This document shows, one piece after another, positions 19,468 through 29,377 of a DNA stretch of 64,000 nucleotides. The position numbers and the translations under genes were made by a program. This DNA comes from Deinococcus sp. KNUC1210 (GTDB taxonomy: Bacteria > Deinococcota > Deinococci > Deinococcales > Deinococcaceae): contig NZ_CP092190.1 of assembly GCF_022344005.1 (NCBI RefSeq), forward strand, positions 2,185,001 through 2,249,000, in the 5' to 3' direction. The notes under the pieces were generated by a model. It saw nothing but the letters and a program-made list of their open reading frames with translations, ran no database searches and had not been told where the DNA came from. Position 1 is the first letter of the stretch. Every line of letters begins with the position of its first letter.

Positions 19468-21240
19468 CTACCCAACCAGGTCCACGTACTCCGAGATATT
19501 CGCCCGGATCACATCCAGGCTGCTCTGCCAGAACGCTTCGTCGCGGGTATCGATGCCGAAACTGGCGGCCAGGGTGGCGGCGTCGCCCATGCCGGTGCGG
19601 CTCAGCAGATCGTCGTACTGGGTGCGGAAGCTGTCGGGGTTGTGCTGGTAGCGGGCATACAGGCCCAGCCCGAAGAGCAGTCCGAAGGTATACGGGTAGT
19701 TGTAGAAGCTGGAGCCGTAATAGTGCGGCTTGACGGCCCACATGTAGGGGTGCAGGCTGCTGAGGGCGTCGCCGTAGGTGGCCTGCTGCGCGTTCTCCAT
19801 CAGGCGGCACAGCTCGGCGGGCGACAGGTCGCGCTTCTCGCGTGCTTCAAAGACTGCCGACTCGAACAGGAAACGCGAGTGGATATCGACCACGACCTGC
19901 GCGTGGCCCATCAGCGAGGTTTCCAGCACGTACAGCCGTTCGTCGCCGGTCACGCTTCCGAGAGCCTGTCCCTGCACGATGGTTTCGCAGAAGATGCTGG
20001 CAGTTTCGGCCAGGGTCATGGGTGTCTGGGCCTGAAGTGGCGTGCGCTCTTTGAGGCAGAGATTGTGGTAGCCGTGTCCCAATTCGTGTGCCAGGGTGCT
20101 GACGCTGTCCAGGCTCTTGCTGTAATTCAGCAGGATGCGGCTTTCCCCGCGCTTCCAGCCCATGCAGAATGCCCCGCCGCGTTTGCCCTCGCGGGCCGGA
20201 ACGTCCAGCCAGTCTTCGCGGAAGGCGCGGGCCGCAAAGTCGCCCAGCCGGTCCGAGTAGCGGCGGAAGCTGTTCTCTACAAAGTTCTGGGCCTCGTGGT
20301 AGCTCCACTCACGGCCCGGCTCACCCACCGGAGCGAACAGATCGCTCCAGGGCAGTCGCCCGTCTGCATGCCCGAGTCTGCGTGCCTTGGCCGCAAAATA
20401 CCGCCGGAAGTCGGGAAAGCTGGCTGTGACGGCCTGCTGCATTGCTGCCAGCGTCTGTGCGTCAATGCTGTTGCCCATCAGGGTGGGCTGCACGGCGTCT
20501 GTGTAGCCGCGCCGCCGATTCAGGACATTCCGGCTGCCCTTGATGCCGTTCATGGCGGCTGCCAGTGCAATTTCGGCGCTCTGCCATGTTTCCAGCTCGA
20601 CCCTGTACGCTTCGGCCCGCACCTCGGCGCGCTCGTCGCTGGCGAGGTTGCGAATGGCGGTGATCGGCAGGCGCTGGCCGCCGACCTCGCCCGTCAGCAG
20701 GCTGCTGAGATTGCCGTGCAGTTTGCCCCACGCCGCGCTTCCGCTGGAATTCAGTTCGGAGGCCAGTTCCTCCTCGGCGGGCGACATCTGGTGCTGCGCT
20801 GCGTCGCGGGCGCGTTCGAGCACGTAGCTGTGGCTGCGGGCCAGTTCCGAATGCTGCTTCAGTGCGTCCAGATCGAGGCCGCCCAGCCACGCCTGAAACC
20901 GGGTGATGAGCGGTGACAGCGGCTGCATCAGCGTGGTCAGTTCACTGATGCGGGCTTGGGCCAGATCGCTCCGGGTATCGGTGCTGAAAGCGTAGGCATA
21001 CGACTCGGTGGGGCGCTGCCGCTCCATCAGTTCGTTCAGGGCTGTCAGAGCCTGCTCGAAGGTGCCCTGCACATCGGCGGTCTGGTTGTCCTTGACGATT
21101 CCCAGGGCATCGAACAGTTCGCCCAGCGCCGTGACCCGTGCCCGCAGATCGCTCAGGGCCGCCGTGTATTCGGCGCTGTCCAGCCCTGGATAAAGGTCGT
21201 CTGTACGCCAGAACGGCTCGCCTTGCTGTATGGCAGTCAT
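19468..21240 (-). CDS. pepF: M3-family oligoendopeptidase F
   Basis: A 590-residue cytoplasmic zinc metallopeptidase. The active site HELGHGYH gives the zinc ligands and catalytic glutamate, preceded by SKSLDSVSTLA and followed by LAETASIFCETIV, the third ligand region typical of the M3B subfamily. It degrades short peptides. The start ATG 21240 has a TAAACT box six bases upstream, suggesting a leaderless mRNA. It converges with the lipoprotein gene on a shared terminator. Confidence 0.9.
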   Translation of the reverse strand: MTAIQQGEPFWRTDDLYPGLDSAEYTAALSDLRARVTALGELFDALGIVKDNQTADVQGTFEQALTALNELMERQRPTESYAYAFSTDTRSDLAQARISELTTLMQPLSPLITRFQAWLGGLDLDALKQHSELARSHSYVLERARDAAQHQMSPAEEELASELNSSGSAAWGKLHGNLSSLLTGEVGGQRLPITAIRNLASDERAEVRAEAYRVELETWQSAEIALAAAMNGIKGSRNVLNRRRGYTDAVQPTLMGNSIDAQTLAAMQQAVTASFPDFRRYFAAKARRLGHADGRLPWSDLFAPVGEPGREWSYHEAQNFVENSFRRYSDRLGDFAARAFREDWLDVPAREGKRGGAFCMGWKRGESRILLNYSKSLDSVSTLAHELGHGYHNLCLKERTPLQAQTPMTLAETASIFCETIVQGQALGSVTGDERLYVLETSLMGHAQVVVDIHSRFLFESAVFEAREKRDLSPAELCRLMENAQQATYGDALSSLHPYMWAVKPHYYGSSFYNYPYTFGLLFGLGLYARYQHNPDSFRTQYDDLLSRTGMGDAATLAASFGIDTRDEAFWQSSLDVIRANISEYVDLVG

Positions 21241-21291
21241 GGCGGCAGTTTAGCGCTGGGCACGGCTGTGTGGCAGGCGAAGTGCTGCGGT

Positions 21292-22338
21292 CTATTCTCC
21301 GACCAGACTCACGGGATCGCCGTTGTCCGGGCGTGCGAAGATCATGCGGCCAACGTTGGTCTGCACGTTGTTGACCACCACCACCCGCACGCTGCGGTTC
21401 TTGAATTTCGCGCCCTCCTCGACCACCATCATGGTGCCGTCTTCCAGATAGCCGATGCCCTGTCCGGCCTGCTGCCCGTTCTTGGTAATCGTCACGTTCA
21501 GCACGTCGCCCACCTGAAGCTGTGGGCGCAGGGCCACGGCGGCCTCGTTGAGATTGATGACCGTGACGCCGTACAGCCGCGCGACCTTGCCCAGATCGCC
21601 GTCGTTGGAAACCAGTTTGCCGCCCGTCTCGCGGGCCAGCCGAACGAGCTTGTCGTCGGTCAGGGTCAGGTCGGTGGTGTCCCAGTCTTCCACCCGCAGC
21701 GGCGTGACCTCGCGCAGCTCTTCCAGCACGTTCAGACCGCGTTTGCCACGGGTGCGGCGCTGCGGGTCGCTGTGATCCGAGAGCTGCTGAAGTTCGCGCA
21801 GCACGAAGGAGGGCACGATCAGCTCGCCTTCCAGCAGTCCGCTGCGGCTCAGCTCGACGATTCGCCCGTCAATGATCACGTTGCTGTCGAGAATCTTGCC
21901 GCCATTCTTGCGGCGAACCGGCGTTCCCACCAGATTGCCGAAGGTCTCGGAATTGCGGATGGCGAACGGTACGAAAAAGCCCGCCAGCACCAGGGTAATC
22001 AGGAGGTTCCACCACCAGCGGTAGTACGGCACGCTGGCCAGAAGGACGCCCAGCAGCACGCTCAGGACCAGCGACACCACCAGTGCGAAGGTCGCCGCCG
22101 TGACGCTGCGGGGCGACAGCAGGGTGTACCAACGGTTCAGATATTCGCCCGCTCGGACGGCCAGATCCTCCAGGCGGCGGCTGAGCAGCAGCCCCAGCAG
22201 CAGCCCGGCAATCATCAGCGAAACGGTGTTGAGCGTTCCGGTCTGTGGATCGCCCGTCTGATAATGCGTCAGGCTCTGGCCTGTCAGGTATCCCAGCAGC
22301 AGGCCAGCAAAGAGAATGAGGAGTCGGACGGGAAGCAC
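21292..22338 (-). CDS. PIN/TRAM domain membrane protein, YacL-like
   Basis: A 348-residue protein with about four N-terminal membrane helices (residues 1-130), a PIN nuclease-like domain starting KILDSNVIIDGRIVEL with the acidic residues Asp, Asp and later Glu, and TDDKLVRLA, then VSNDGDL. A C-terminal TRAM domain (QLQVGDVLNVTITKNGQQAGQGIGYLEDGTMMVVE; landmarks GQGIGYL and MVVVEEGA) follows. This is the architecture of Bacillus YacL. It starts at GTG 22338 with a TAGACT box six bases upstream. It lies downstream of radA, as in Bacillus. Confidence 0.85.
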   Translation of the reverse strand: MLPVRLLILFAGLLLGYLTGQSLTHYQTGDPQTGTLNTVSLMIAGLLLGLLLSRRLEDLAVRAGEYLNRWYTLLSPRSVTAATFALVVSLVLSVLLGVLLASVPYYRWWWNLLITLVLAGFFVPFAIRNSETFGNLVGTPVRRKNGGKILDSNVIIDGRIVELSRSGLLEGELIVPSFVLRELQQLSDHSDPQRRTRGKRGLNVLEELREVTPLRVEDWDTTDLTLTDDKLVRLARETGGKLVSNDGDLGKVARLYGVTVINLNEAAVALRPQLQVGDVLNVTITKNGQQAGQGIGYLEDGTMMVVEEGAKFKNRSVRVVVVNNVQTNVGRMIFARPDNGDPVSLVGE

Positions 22339-22464
22339 GCCAGCAGTCTAGCGGCTGGAGGTGAACTCACGCATGTCCCGGCATGCCCTCAACCGACACG
22401 GCAGGGGTATTCGGCACCAGAAAATAGGGGGAGGGCTCCTACTGACCGGATGCCGGTGCCGGTC

Positions 22465-23826
22465 TTACCCCGCCGCCGTACTCACGGGTTTATTCGCGCC
22501 CTGCCACACCACGCCCAGCGCGTCTTCCACGCTTCTGGACCCGGCGTATCCGTCCAGGCCCGGCGGCACCACCAGCCGGGTATAGCCCGCCCGCCGCGCT
22601 TCCTCGGCCCGGCGAATGGCTCCCTGCACGGTACGGACCTCGCCTGCCAGTCCCACCTCGCCGAAGACCGCGACATTGGCAGGCAGCGCCTTGCCGACCA
22701 CCGCCGAATACACGGCCAGCGCCACGGCCAGATCGAGGCCGGGATCGGGCACCTTCAGGCCGCCCGCCAGATTCACATAGATATCCAGGTTGCCCAGACT
22801 CAGATTCAGGCGGCGTTCCAGTACGGCCAGCACCACATCCACGCGCCTGGGGTCGAGGCCCACCACCACCCGGCGCGGATTGGGATAGGGCGTGCGTGCC
22901 GCCAGGGCCTGTACTTCCAGCAGCATCGGGCGGTGACCGTCCTGGGTGGCGGCGACCACACTGCCAGGAACACCCACCGGACGCTCGGCCAGAAACGCGG
23001 CGCTGGGATTCTCGACGGCGACCAGTCCCGATTCACGCATCTCGAACACACCAAGTTCGCCCGCCTGACCGAACCGGTTTTTCACGCTCCGCAGCAGCCG
23101 GAACGATCCCACCGATTCCAGAAATACCGTGGTATCCACGATATGTTCCATCACCTTCGGCCCGGCCACATTGCCGTCTTTCGTCACGTGGCCGACCAGC
23201 ACAGTGGCTGTTCCGGTTTCCTTGGCGGCCCGCGTGATCATGGCCGTGGCGTCACGCACCTGCGACACGCCGCCCGCCACTCCCGCCGAATCGTCGAGCG
23301 TCACGGTCTGGATGCTGTCCACGATGCACAGCGCAGGCCGGTGCGTCTCCATCAGGGCGGCGATGGCGTCGGCGCGGGTGTCGCGGGTCAGTTCGATCTC
23401 GCCCACCACGCCCAGCCGGTCGGCCCGCAGCCGAATCTGTTCCAGCGATTCCTCGCCCGCCACGTACAGCACGCTGTTGCCCTGCCGCGCCATCAGATCT
23501 GCGACCTGGAGCAGCAGGGTACTCTTGCCGATGCCCGGTTCGCCGCCGATCAGGGTCACGCCGCCCGCCACCAGACCGCCGCCCAGCACCCTGTCGAGTT
23601 CCAGAATGCCGCTGGGCAGCCGTGGTTCCTCGCGCCGCCCCACCGCCGAAAGCGGCGTGAGCCTGCCGCCCTTCACGCCGCCGTACCCGCCTCTTCCGGC
23701 AGCAGCGGGGCTGGGCGTCTCCTCCTCGAAGCTGTTCCAGGCCTGACAGTTCGGGCAGCGCCCCAGCGGTTTGGCCGACTGGTAGCCGCAGGAATTGCAG
23801 ACGTATTTGCTGACCGCTTTAGCCAT
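22465..23826 (-). CDS. radA: DNA repair protein RadA (Sms)
   Basis: A 453-residue recombination helicase. It has an N-terminal zinc finger CNSCGY and CPNCQAW, the Walker A motif [16 protein letters not shown], a Walker B strand [10 protein letters not shown], the RadA-specific KNRFG motif, and a C-terminal Lon-protease-like domain (about residues 285-453, [16 protein letters not shown]) that lacks a protease dyad, as usual. It drives branch migration in recombination. It overlaps the DUF2087 gene by 8 bases and is followed by the yacL-like gene. Confidence 0.95.
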   Translation of the reverse strand: MAKAVSKYVCNSCGYQSAKPLGRCPNCQAWNSFEEETPSPAAAGRGGYGGVKGGRLTPLSAVGRREEPRLPSGILELDRVLGGGLVAGGVTLIGGEPGIGKSTLLLQVADLMARQGNSVLYVAGEESLEQIRLRADRLGVVGEIELTRDTRADAIAALMETHRPALCIVDSIQTVTLDDSAGVAGGVSQVRDATAMITRAAKETGTATVLVGHVTKDGNVAGPKVMEHIVDTTVFLESVGSFRLLRSVKNRFGQAGELGVFEMRESGLVAVENPSAAFLAERPVGVPGSVVAATQDGHRPMLLEVQALAARTPYPNPRRVVVGLDPRRVDVVLAVLERRLNLSLGNLDIYVNLAGGLKVPDPGLDLAVALAVYSAVVGKALPANVAVFGEVGLAGEVRTVQGAIRRAEEARRAGYTRLVVPPGLDGYAGSRSVEDALGVVWQGANKPVSTAAG

Positions 23827-24193
23827 CCTGCGGCTCTGTGGGGGCGGCGGCCCGGACAGCGGCAGTGGGCCGCCCGTTGCTGCGCCAGTAGGTTCCGGCC
23901 TGTGCGTCGTGGGTCAGATAGTCGCTGGCGATCAGCTCCCGTTTCAGCAGCGGCAGGTCGTCGAGCGTGCTGCGAACCCGGAGCAGCGCCGTCACCTCGC
24001 CGTCGGTGTAGACCCGGCCTCCCTCGAAGTAGGTGGCCAGATGTTCCAGCACCGCGATCTGCGCCGTGCGGCGGCGGGCCGAGGGCCACACACTGACTCT
24101 GCCCAGGGCGTCCTGAAAGGCGCTGACGCCCTGAAGGGTCTTGCCGGGGGCGAGCTTTTTCTTGTTGGGACGGCGTTTGGAAGGACGGCTCAT
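23819..24193 (-). CDS. DUF2087 domain protein
   Basis: A 124-residue protein with a very basic N-terminus ([13 protein letters not shown]) and a DUF2087-type domain at about residues 25-105: [27 protein letters not shown] as landmark [12 protein letters not shown], then [10 protein letters not shown] and [14 protein letters not shown]. The domain is small and winged-helix-like and may bind DNA. I use ATG 24193, three codons inside the longest frame, because a TAACAT box lies 7 bases upstream. It overlaps radA and so may be part of the clpC-radA stress unit. Confidence 0.65.
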   Translation of the reverse strand: MSRPSKRRPNKKKLAPGKTLQGVSAFQDALGRVSVWPSARRRTAQIAVLEHLATYFEGGRVYTDGEVTALLRVRSTLDDLPLLKRELIASDYLTHDAQAGTYWRSNGRPTAAVRAAAPTEPQDG

Positions 24194-24299
24194 AGCACGC
24201 ATGTTACGTCAGGAGCGAAATGGAAAAGGGAAGACCGTCAGCAGTCGTCAAAAGGGGCGCTCCAGCCGCAGCCGGAACACCCCTCTCTGTCTTGATGCC

Positions 24300-26535
24300 T
24301 CAGGCCAGAATCTGCGGAGGCGAGATGATGCCGCGCTCGAAGCTCAGGCCATCGGGACTCAGGCGCACACGAATCTGCTCGCCGTCGTCGTTACTGACCA
24401 GCTTCAGGGCCAGCGGATCTTCGAGTTCCTCGCGCACCAGTGTCCGTAGCTGACGGCTGCTGCCGGTGGCGTGCTTGGGGCTGCGGGCCTTGAGTTTGCC
24501 CACCAGCCACGCGGCGATGCCCTCATCGAAGACCACGTTCAGCTCGCGGCTGTGCAGTTCTGCCTGCATCTCGGCCAGCAGCTGATCGGCAACGCGCACC
24601 AGCTCTTCCTCGCCCAGTGCCCGGAAGCGGATCACTTCGTCGAGCCTGTCCAGGAACTCGGGCGTGAAGATGTGGCGCAGCGGCGTGTTGCTGTCAGCCG
24701 TGACCGGGCTGAATCCGGCGGTCGGAGAGACGTTGAAGCCGGTGTTGCTCGTCATGATGATGATGGTGCGCCGGAAATCGACGGTGCGGCCCAGGCCGTC
24801 GGTCAGGCGTCCGTCGTCGAGCACCTGAAGGAAGGTGTTGTAGATGTCGGGGTGCGCCTTCTCGATCTCGTCGAGCAGGATCACGCTGAACGGCTGGCGG
24901 CGCACGGCCTCGGTGAGCCTGCCGCCCTGCTCGTAGCCCACATAGCCGGGAGGCGAGCCGATCAGCTTGGAAACGCTGTGCGATTCCTGAAACTCGCTCA
25001 TGTCGATGCGGATGAGAGAACGTTCACTGCCGAAGAGCGTGGTGGCGAGCGCTTTGGCGAGGTGCGTCTTGCCCACGCCGCTCGGACCCACGAACAGGAA
25101 GCTGGCGGCCACGCGGGTGCGTCCGCCCAGGCCCACGCGGGCGCGGCGCAGCGCCGAACTCAGCGCCTTGATCGCTTCGGGCTGTCCGTATACCTGTGTG
25201 TCGAGCGTCTCTTCGAGGTCTGCGAGCTGCGAGGCGGTGTCCTCGCTGTAGATGCCGCCCATGCTGTTGATGACGCTCTCGATGTCGTCGCGGGTCACAT
25301 ACGGTTCTCCGTCAGCGTTCTCGGCGATGGGCAGGCCCAGGCTCATGTTCAGGCGCACGCGGGAAGCGGCCTCGTCGATCAGGTCGATGGCCTTGTCGGG
25401 GAAGTTGCGCCCCGGCAGGCTGCGCTCACCGATCCGCACCGCCAGTTCCAGCGCCGCGTTCGGGAATCTGGATGCCGTGATGCTCTTCGTAGCGGCTGCG
25501 AAGGCCCTTCAGAATCTCCAGCGTATCGGCGGGGCTGGGCTCCAGCACGATCACCGGCTGGAACCGCCGCTCCAGCGCCGCGTCTTTTTCGATGTAGCGG
25601 TGATATTCGCCGGTCGTGGTCGCGCCGATCACCTGAATCTCGCCCCGGCTCAGGGCGGGTTTCAGGATGTTGGCGGCGTCCAGGGTGCCTTCCGCGCCGC
25701 CCGCTCCTACCAGCGTATGAAGCTCGTCGATGAAGGCCACGACCTTGGCTTGCCGCAGCTCCTCGATGATCTGGCGCAGCCGCTCCTCGAATTCGCCCCG
25801 GTACTTGGTGCCCGCCACCACGCCGCTCAGATCGAGCGAGATGAGGCGCACGCCTGCCAGATTGGGCGGCACGCGGTTCTCGTGAATGGCGATGGCAAGC
25901 CCTTCCACGATGGCGGTCTTGCCCACGCCCGGATCACCGATGAGGACCGGGTTGTTCTTGGTGCGGCGCGTCAGGATCTGGGTCACGCGGCGGATTTCCT
26001 CGCTTCTGCCCACCACCGGGTCGAGCTTGCCTTCTCTGGCCTGCTTGGTCAGGTCGCGGCCATATTCATCCAGAAAGGGCGTGGCGACCGGCTTGGGGGC
26101 CTTCTGTCCGTCGGCCTGCGCCAGTACCCGCCAGCGGATGGTATCCACGTCTTTGGTCAGTTCCTGAAGGATCCGGAAGGCCACGCCGTCACCCTCGCGG
26201 ATGATGCCCAGCAGGATGTGTTCGGTGCTCGTCACCTGAGCGCCCAGCGTGCGGGCCTCGTGGCTGGCAAGTTCCATGACCCGCCGGGCACGCGGCGTGA
26301 TGCTGGGGGCGTCGTTCAGGCGGTTGCCTTCGCCCCGCCCGATGATTTCCTCTACCCGGCGGCGCAGGCCGTCCAGCGTCGCCCCGAATTCGCCCAGCAG
26401 GCTCGCGGCGGTGCCGCCTTCACGCATCAGGCCCAGCAGCAGGTGTTCGGGGCCGACCATCGCGTGCCCCAGGCGGTTGCCCTCTTCGCGGGCGTAGTGA
26501 AAGACGAGTCGTGCGCGGTCATCGTATCGGTTCAT
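24300..26535 (-). CDS. clpC: ATP-dependent Clp protease ATPase subunit ClpC, frameshifted
   Basis: An AAA+ unfoldase of the ClpA/ClpC class, about 744 residues once corrected. From ATG 26535: two Clp_N repeats ([32 protein letters not shown]), the first ATPase Walker [16 protein letters not shown], then IQIP at the end of the first frame. The second frame starts [23 protein letters not shown] and has the second Walker [16 protein letters not shown] and the D2 C-terminal domain. The frames join at an extra base in TT at 25459-25460; removing it gives [21 protein letters not shown], the normal family text. A conventional pseudogene is unlikely. No middle-domain insertion of the long ClpC or ClpB kind is obvious. 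Confidence 0.88.
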
Positions 26536-26803
26536 TGAAGTCCCCCTGAGCGGGCCTGGGTCTTTTTGCGCCTGCAACGGTTAGGGCTGAAAACTCAGAG
26601 CGCAACGATGCGGGCCTGGGGTCTGAGAAGGAAGCCTGCGGAGCTTGAGAATGAAATCTGCGGAGCTAAGTTGGCCTGCGCCGATTCTAGAGGATGTGGA
26701 GGTGAATTCAGCGCGTCATGTCTCACCTTTGGCGCGTTCATGTTTTTTGGAGGCAGGCAAAACGCGCTGCGCCCACTCTTCAGATACGTTAATATGGCGG
26801 GCC
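26536..26803. other. clpC upstream region with short direct repeats
   Basis: This 268-base gap separates clpC from a divergent small gene. CTGCGGAGCT occurs twice (26636-26645 and 26658-26667), and GCGGGCCTGG occurs twice near 26545-26555 and 26610-26622. I looked for an exact CIRCE or HspR-type inverted repeat and did not find one. It probably holds the clpC promoter. The divergent small gene has its own TAATAT box. Confidence 0.35.
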
Positions 26804-27058
26804 ATGCCCGTCACCCGCCTTGAACTGCATATCGAAGGACTGCCCATCACCGAGCGAGAAGCACTGCTGGACGTCGTGTGGAACGAACTGAAGATCAGTC
26901 CGGGCATGGTGACGGCTGACGGTACCACCGAGCTGACCCTGGTGCAGGGCGAAACCCGCCCGGAAGACAGGCCGCTGGTTCATCTCGGGGGTGTGGCGTA
27001 TCCGCAGATGACCCCCGAGCGGCTCGGAGCGCTGCTGCGGCGGCGTGGCACCCGCTGA
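26804..27058 (+). CDS. Small hypothetical protein
   Basis: An 84-residue soluble protein, MPVTRLELHIEGLP to LLRRRGTR, with alternating strand-like and helical segments. I choose ATG 26804 because a TAATAT -10 box lies 8 bases upstream and the text before it is not protein-like. No family is recognised. Confidence 0.5.
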   Translation: MPVTRLELHIEGLPITEREALLDVVWNELKISPGMVTADGTTELTLVQGETRPEDRPLVHLGGVAYPQMTPERLGALLRRRGTR

Positions 27059-27084
27059 AGGACTGCCGCTGACGGGCCGCGTGC

Positions 27085-27450
27085 TCAGCGCCCCGACAGC
27101 AGCACGAACAGCAGTGCCAGCAGGCCCGGCACCATCTGCACCACGAAGATGCGGCGCGACACGGTAAAGCCCCCGTAGAGACCCGCGACCGCCACACATA
27201 GCGAGAAGAAGACCTTGAGCGGATGGGCCAGCTCTGCCGGAGCGAACAGGGCCCAGATGAACCCGGCAGCCAGAAAGCCGTTATAGAGGCCCTAGTTGCC
27301 TGCGAGCGTGCGCGACTGCTCTGCAAATTCGGGCGTGGTGCCGAAGGTGGCCCGCCCACGCGGCGTCGTCCAGAGGGCCGTCTCCAGAATCACGATATAA
27401 ACATGCAGCACAGCAAGAAGACCGATGAGAATGTTGGCGACGACGTTCAT
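27085..27450 (-). pseudogene. DUF1304 membrane protein with in-frame stop
   Basis: From ATG 27450 the frame reads MNVVANILIGLLAVLHVYI to EQSRTLAGN, then TAG at 27292-27294 (codon 53), then continues in the same frame GLYNGFLAAGFIWALFAP to LLFVLLSGR. The full 121-residue text matches the four-helix DUF1304 pattern, in which the conserved N-Q-G-L-Y-N-G-F-L would put Gln at the stop. CAG to TAG is one base change. It is either a true nonsense mutation or a sequence error; unlike the indels elsewhere in this window it is a substitution. Confidence 0.75.
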
Positions 27451-27500
27451 ATCTGCTTATAGTACGCGCCTGGTCGCCTGCGTTCTGTACACTGAAAGCT

Positions 27501-27971
27501 GTGAAGCTCCTGCGTGCCACGTCTGTTCGCCTGCCGAGTACCGCAGCCCTGACAGGGCCGCTGCTGCTCGTTCTGGTGTGTGCTGGAATGGCCGCCTGTT
27601 CTCAGCAGACGGTCGGGTCGGGCATTCCTCCGGTCACGGCTCAGATCACGGCTGCGCCCGCTCCACTTCCGTTTTCGGTGGCTCCGGCTGCTTCGTCGGC
27701 CTCGCTGGAAGTGCTCGACACCTCGCTGAATCTGAGCGTCTTCGGAACCGAACTGCGAATTCGTCCGGGCAGCAAACTGCGGACGGTGTGGCTGCGTGTG
27801 CGGCTGCCCAACGGCAACATCAGCCCCCTGACGCTCAGCCCGGACTGCCAGTGCATCCGGCTGGCGGGGTCGGCGGCCCAGTCGATCGGCGTCAAAATGG
27901 TGCCGGGGCTGAGCATCGAAACGGCGCTGGCTCAGGGCGGACCCTGGACTGTGGCGGCGCTCACGCACTGA
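27501..27971 (+). CDS. Putative lipoprotein, unknown function
   Basis: A 156-residue protein starting at GTG 27501, with a TACACT box seven bases upstream. The signal region ends in the lipobox GMAAC, followed by SQQTVG and a Pro/Ala-rich spacer. The mature part has two close cysteines (DCQC) and alternating beta-like segments. No family is recognised; it is probably surface anchored. Confidence 0.55.
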   Translation: MKLLRATSVRLPSTAALTGPLLLVLVCAGMAACSQQTVGSGIPPVTAQITAAPAPLPFSVAPAASSASLEVLDTSLNLSVFGTELRIRPGSKLRTVWLRVRLPNGNISPLTLSPDCQCIRLAGSAAQSIGVKMVPGLSIETALAQGGPWTVAALTH

Positions 27972-28064
27972 GCCGCGTCCACTCGGCTTCTGCTCGAAAG
28001 GGTCTCTGTTCAGAACCGTGCCGACTTCGCCCTGAGCCGCGAAGACCTGTCCTATGCTGGGGGC

Positions 28065-28493
28065 ATGAAGAAGACCATGCACGTCACCTGGCTGGGCGAG
28101 CAGCGCTATGTGGCGCAGAACGAAACCGGGCAGCAGATCATCATCGACAACAGCCCGCTGAAGCTGGGAGTCGGACCGATGGAAGCGCTGCTGTCGGCAC
28201 TGGCGACCTGTACCGCCTACGACGTGGTGGAAGTGATGAAGAAGCGCCGCACGCCGCTGTCGCAGTACCGCGTGGAAATCGAGGGCGAGCGTGCCGAGGA
28301 GCATCCGCGCCGCTATACCACCATCACCGTGCGCCACATCGCCTCCGGAGCGGGCGTGAGCGAGGATTCGCTGGCGAAAGCTGCCCACCTGAGCCACGAG
28401 AAATACTGCTCGGTGGCTGCCAGCCTGAACAGTGAGATCGTGGTCGAGACGGTGCTGGAGAGCGCCGCCACGCCGGAAAGCGCGTCGGTCTGA
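28065..28493 (+). CDS. OsmC family protein
   Basis: A 142-residue peroxiredoxin-like protein. The two redox cysteines of the OsmC/Ohr fold are in SALATCTAYDVVEVM and HEKYCSVAASL. It detoxifies organic hydroperoxides in known members. Conserved glycine/proline loops (MEALLSALA) support the fold. ATG 28065 has a TATGCT box six bases upstream, suggesting leaderless expression. The following gene starts 3 bases after its stop, so it probably leads a short operon. Confidence 0.8.
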   Translation: MKKTMHVTWLGEQRYVAQNETGQQIIIDNSPLKLGVGPMEALLSALATCTAYDVVEVMKKRRTPLSQYRVEIEGERAEEHPRRYTTITVRHIASGAGVSEDSLAKAAHLSHEKYCSVAASLNSEIVVETVLESAATPESASV

Positions 28494-28495
28494 GG

Positions 28496-28936
28496 ATGGC
28501 GGCTCTGCCTGTCAACCAGCCGGAAGAACGCATGCACGTCGGCTGGATGCGCCCGGTGCTCAGCATCATCGCCGGATTCGGCGCGGCCCTGATCGTGTAC
28601 GGCGTCGCCTATTCGCACGGCAACCCGCACGGCGGCACCCCCGATCCGCTGCTGGCAGCCCGCCTGATTCCGCTGGAACTGCTGCTGGGTCTGCTGGTGG
28701 GCCTGCTGGTATACCGGACCTTTGGGCGGCGACAGACGGCAGCGCCGCGTCCGGATACGCAGGAACGCATGGTGGTGCGGCTGGCCCTGAGAAAGGGCGG
28801 TCAGTTCACGCTGGCCGACCTGAGTGAAGCCTCGCCGCTGACGCCGCAGCAGGCCCGCGAGGTGGTGGGCCACATGCTGGAAGCGGGTCGCCTGCGGGCC
28901 TCCGAGACCGAGCCGGGCGGCTACCGGCTGCCATGA
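28496..28936 (+). CDS. Membrane protein with C-terminal winged-helix-like segment
   Basis: A 146-residue protein with two hydrophobic helices (about residues 20-40 and 58-77) and a cytoplasmic C-terminus from residue 85 that looks like a winged helix: RLALRKGGQFTLADLSEASPL, then QQAREVVGHMLEAGRL. This could couple a membrane anchor to DNA or protein binding, but no named family is recognised. It starts 3 bases after OsmC and its stop overlaps the next ATG by 4 bases. Confidence 0.5.
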   Translation: MAALPVNQPEERMHVGWMRPVLSIIAGFGAALIVYGVAYSHGNPHGGTPDPLLAARLIPLELLLGLLVGLLVYRTFGRRQTAAPRPDTQERMVVRLALRKGGQFTLADLSEASPLTPQQAREVVGHMLEAGRLRASETEPGGYRLP

Positions 28937-29331
28937 CCGCCCTGACTCCGGCGCAGCTTTCGCGCCTGCTGGACGAAGCGTTTCAGGCCGACTGGGAATC
29001 GCTGCACAGTGCGCTCAGGACGGTGGAAGGCCAGCCGCATCCGCGTATCGGCTGGCTGACCCAACACCTGAGCGTGACCAAACGCGGTTACTGGCAGGCA
29101 CTCTCGGAGGTGCTGCCCACTGCGTCCGCTCCGCCCGAACTCGATCTGGACGGGCTGTGCCGCTGGGAAGTGGCGGCGGCGGCAGCGCTCACGCCAGAGC
29201 AGCTCAAGACGCCGCTGACCTATTCTGGCACGCCGATGACGGTGGGCGACCTGCTGCGCGTGAACATCCGCCATACGGTGTGGCACGCGGGCCAGATCGC
29301 CGCGCTGGGCCGTGCGCCGAGGATGGCGTGA
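28933..29331 (+). CDS. DinB-like (DfsB/YfiT) four-helix protein
   Basis: A 132-residue protein. The helices and histidines at RIGWLTQHLSVTK and RHTVWHAGQIAALG, including the W-H-A-G pattern near the C-terminus, match the metal-dependent DinB-like hydrolase fold. Members often act on thiol-linked or nucleophile-activated substrates. The role here is unknown. It overlaps the upstream membrane protein stop by 4 bases. Confidence 0.65.
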   Translation: MTALTPAQLSRLLDEAFQADWESLHSALRTVEGQPHPRIGWLTQHLSVTKRGYWQALSEVLPTASAPPELDLDGLCRWEVAAAAALTPEQLKTPLTYSGTPMTVGDLLRVNIRHTVWHAGQIAALGRAPRMA

Positions 29332-29377
29332 GGACGTGTGCCGCGTCCAGCCGTGCCCTCTGCCCGCACAGCTCTGA

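Noticed and set aside
20956..24096. A 1046-codon plus-strand ORF
   Set aside because: It lies fully antisense to pepF, the yacL-like gene and radA, has Gln/His/Arg-rich text without any domain, and is the usual shadow of high-GC genes.
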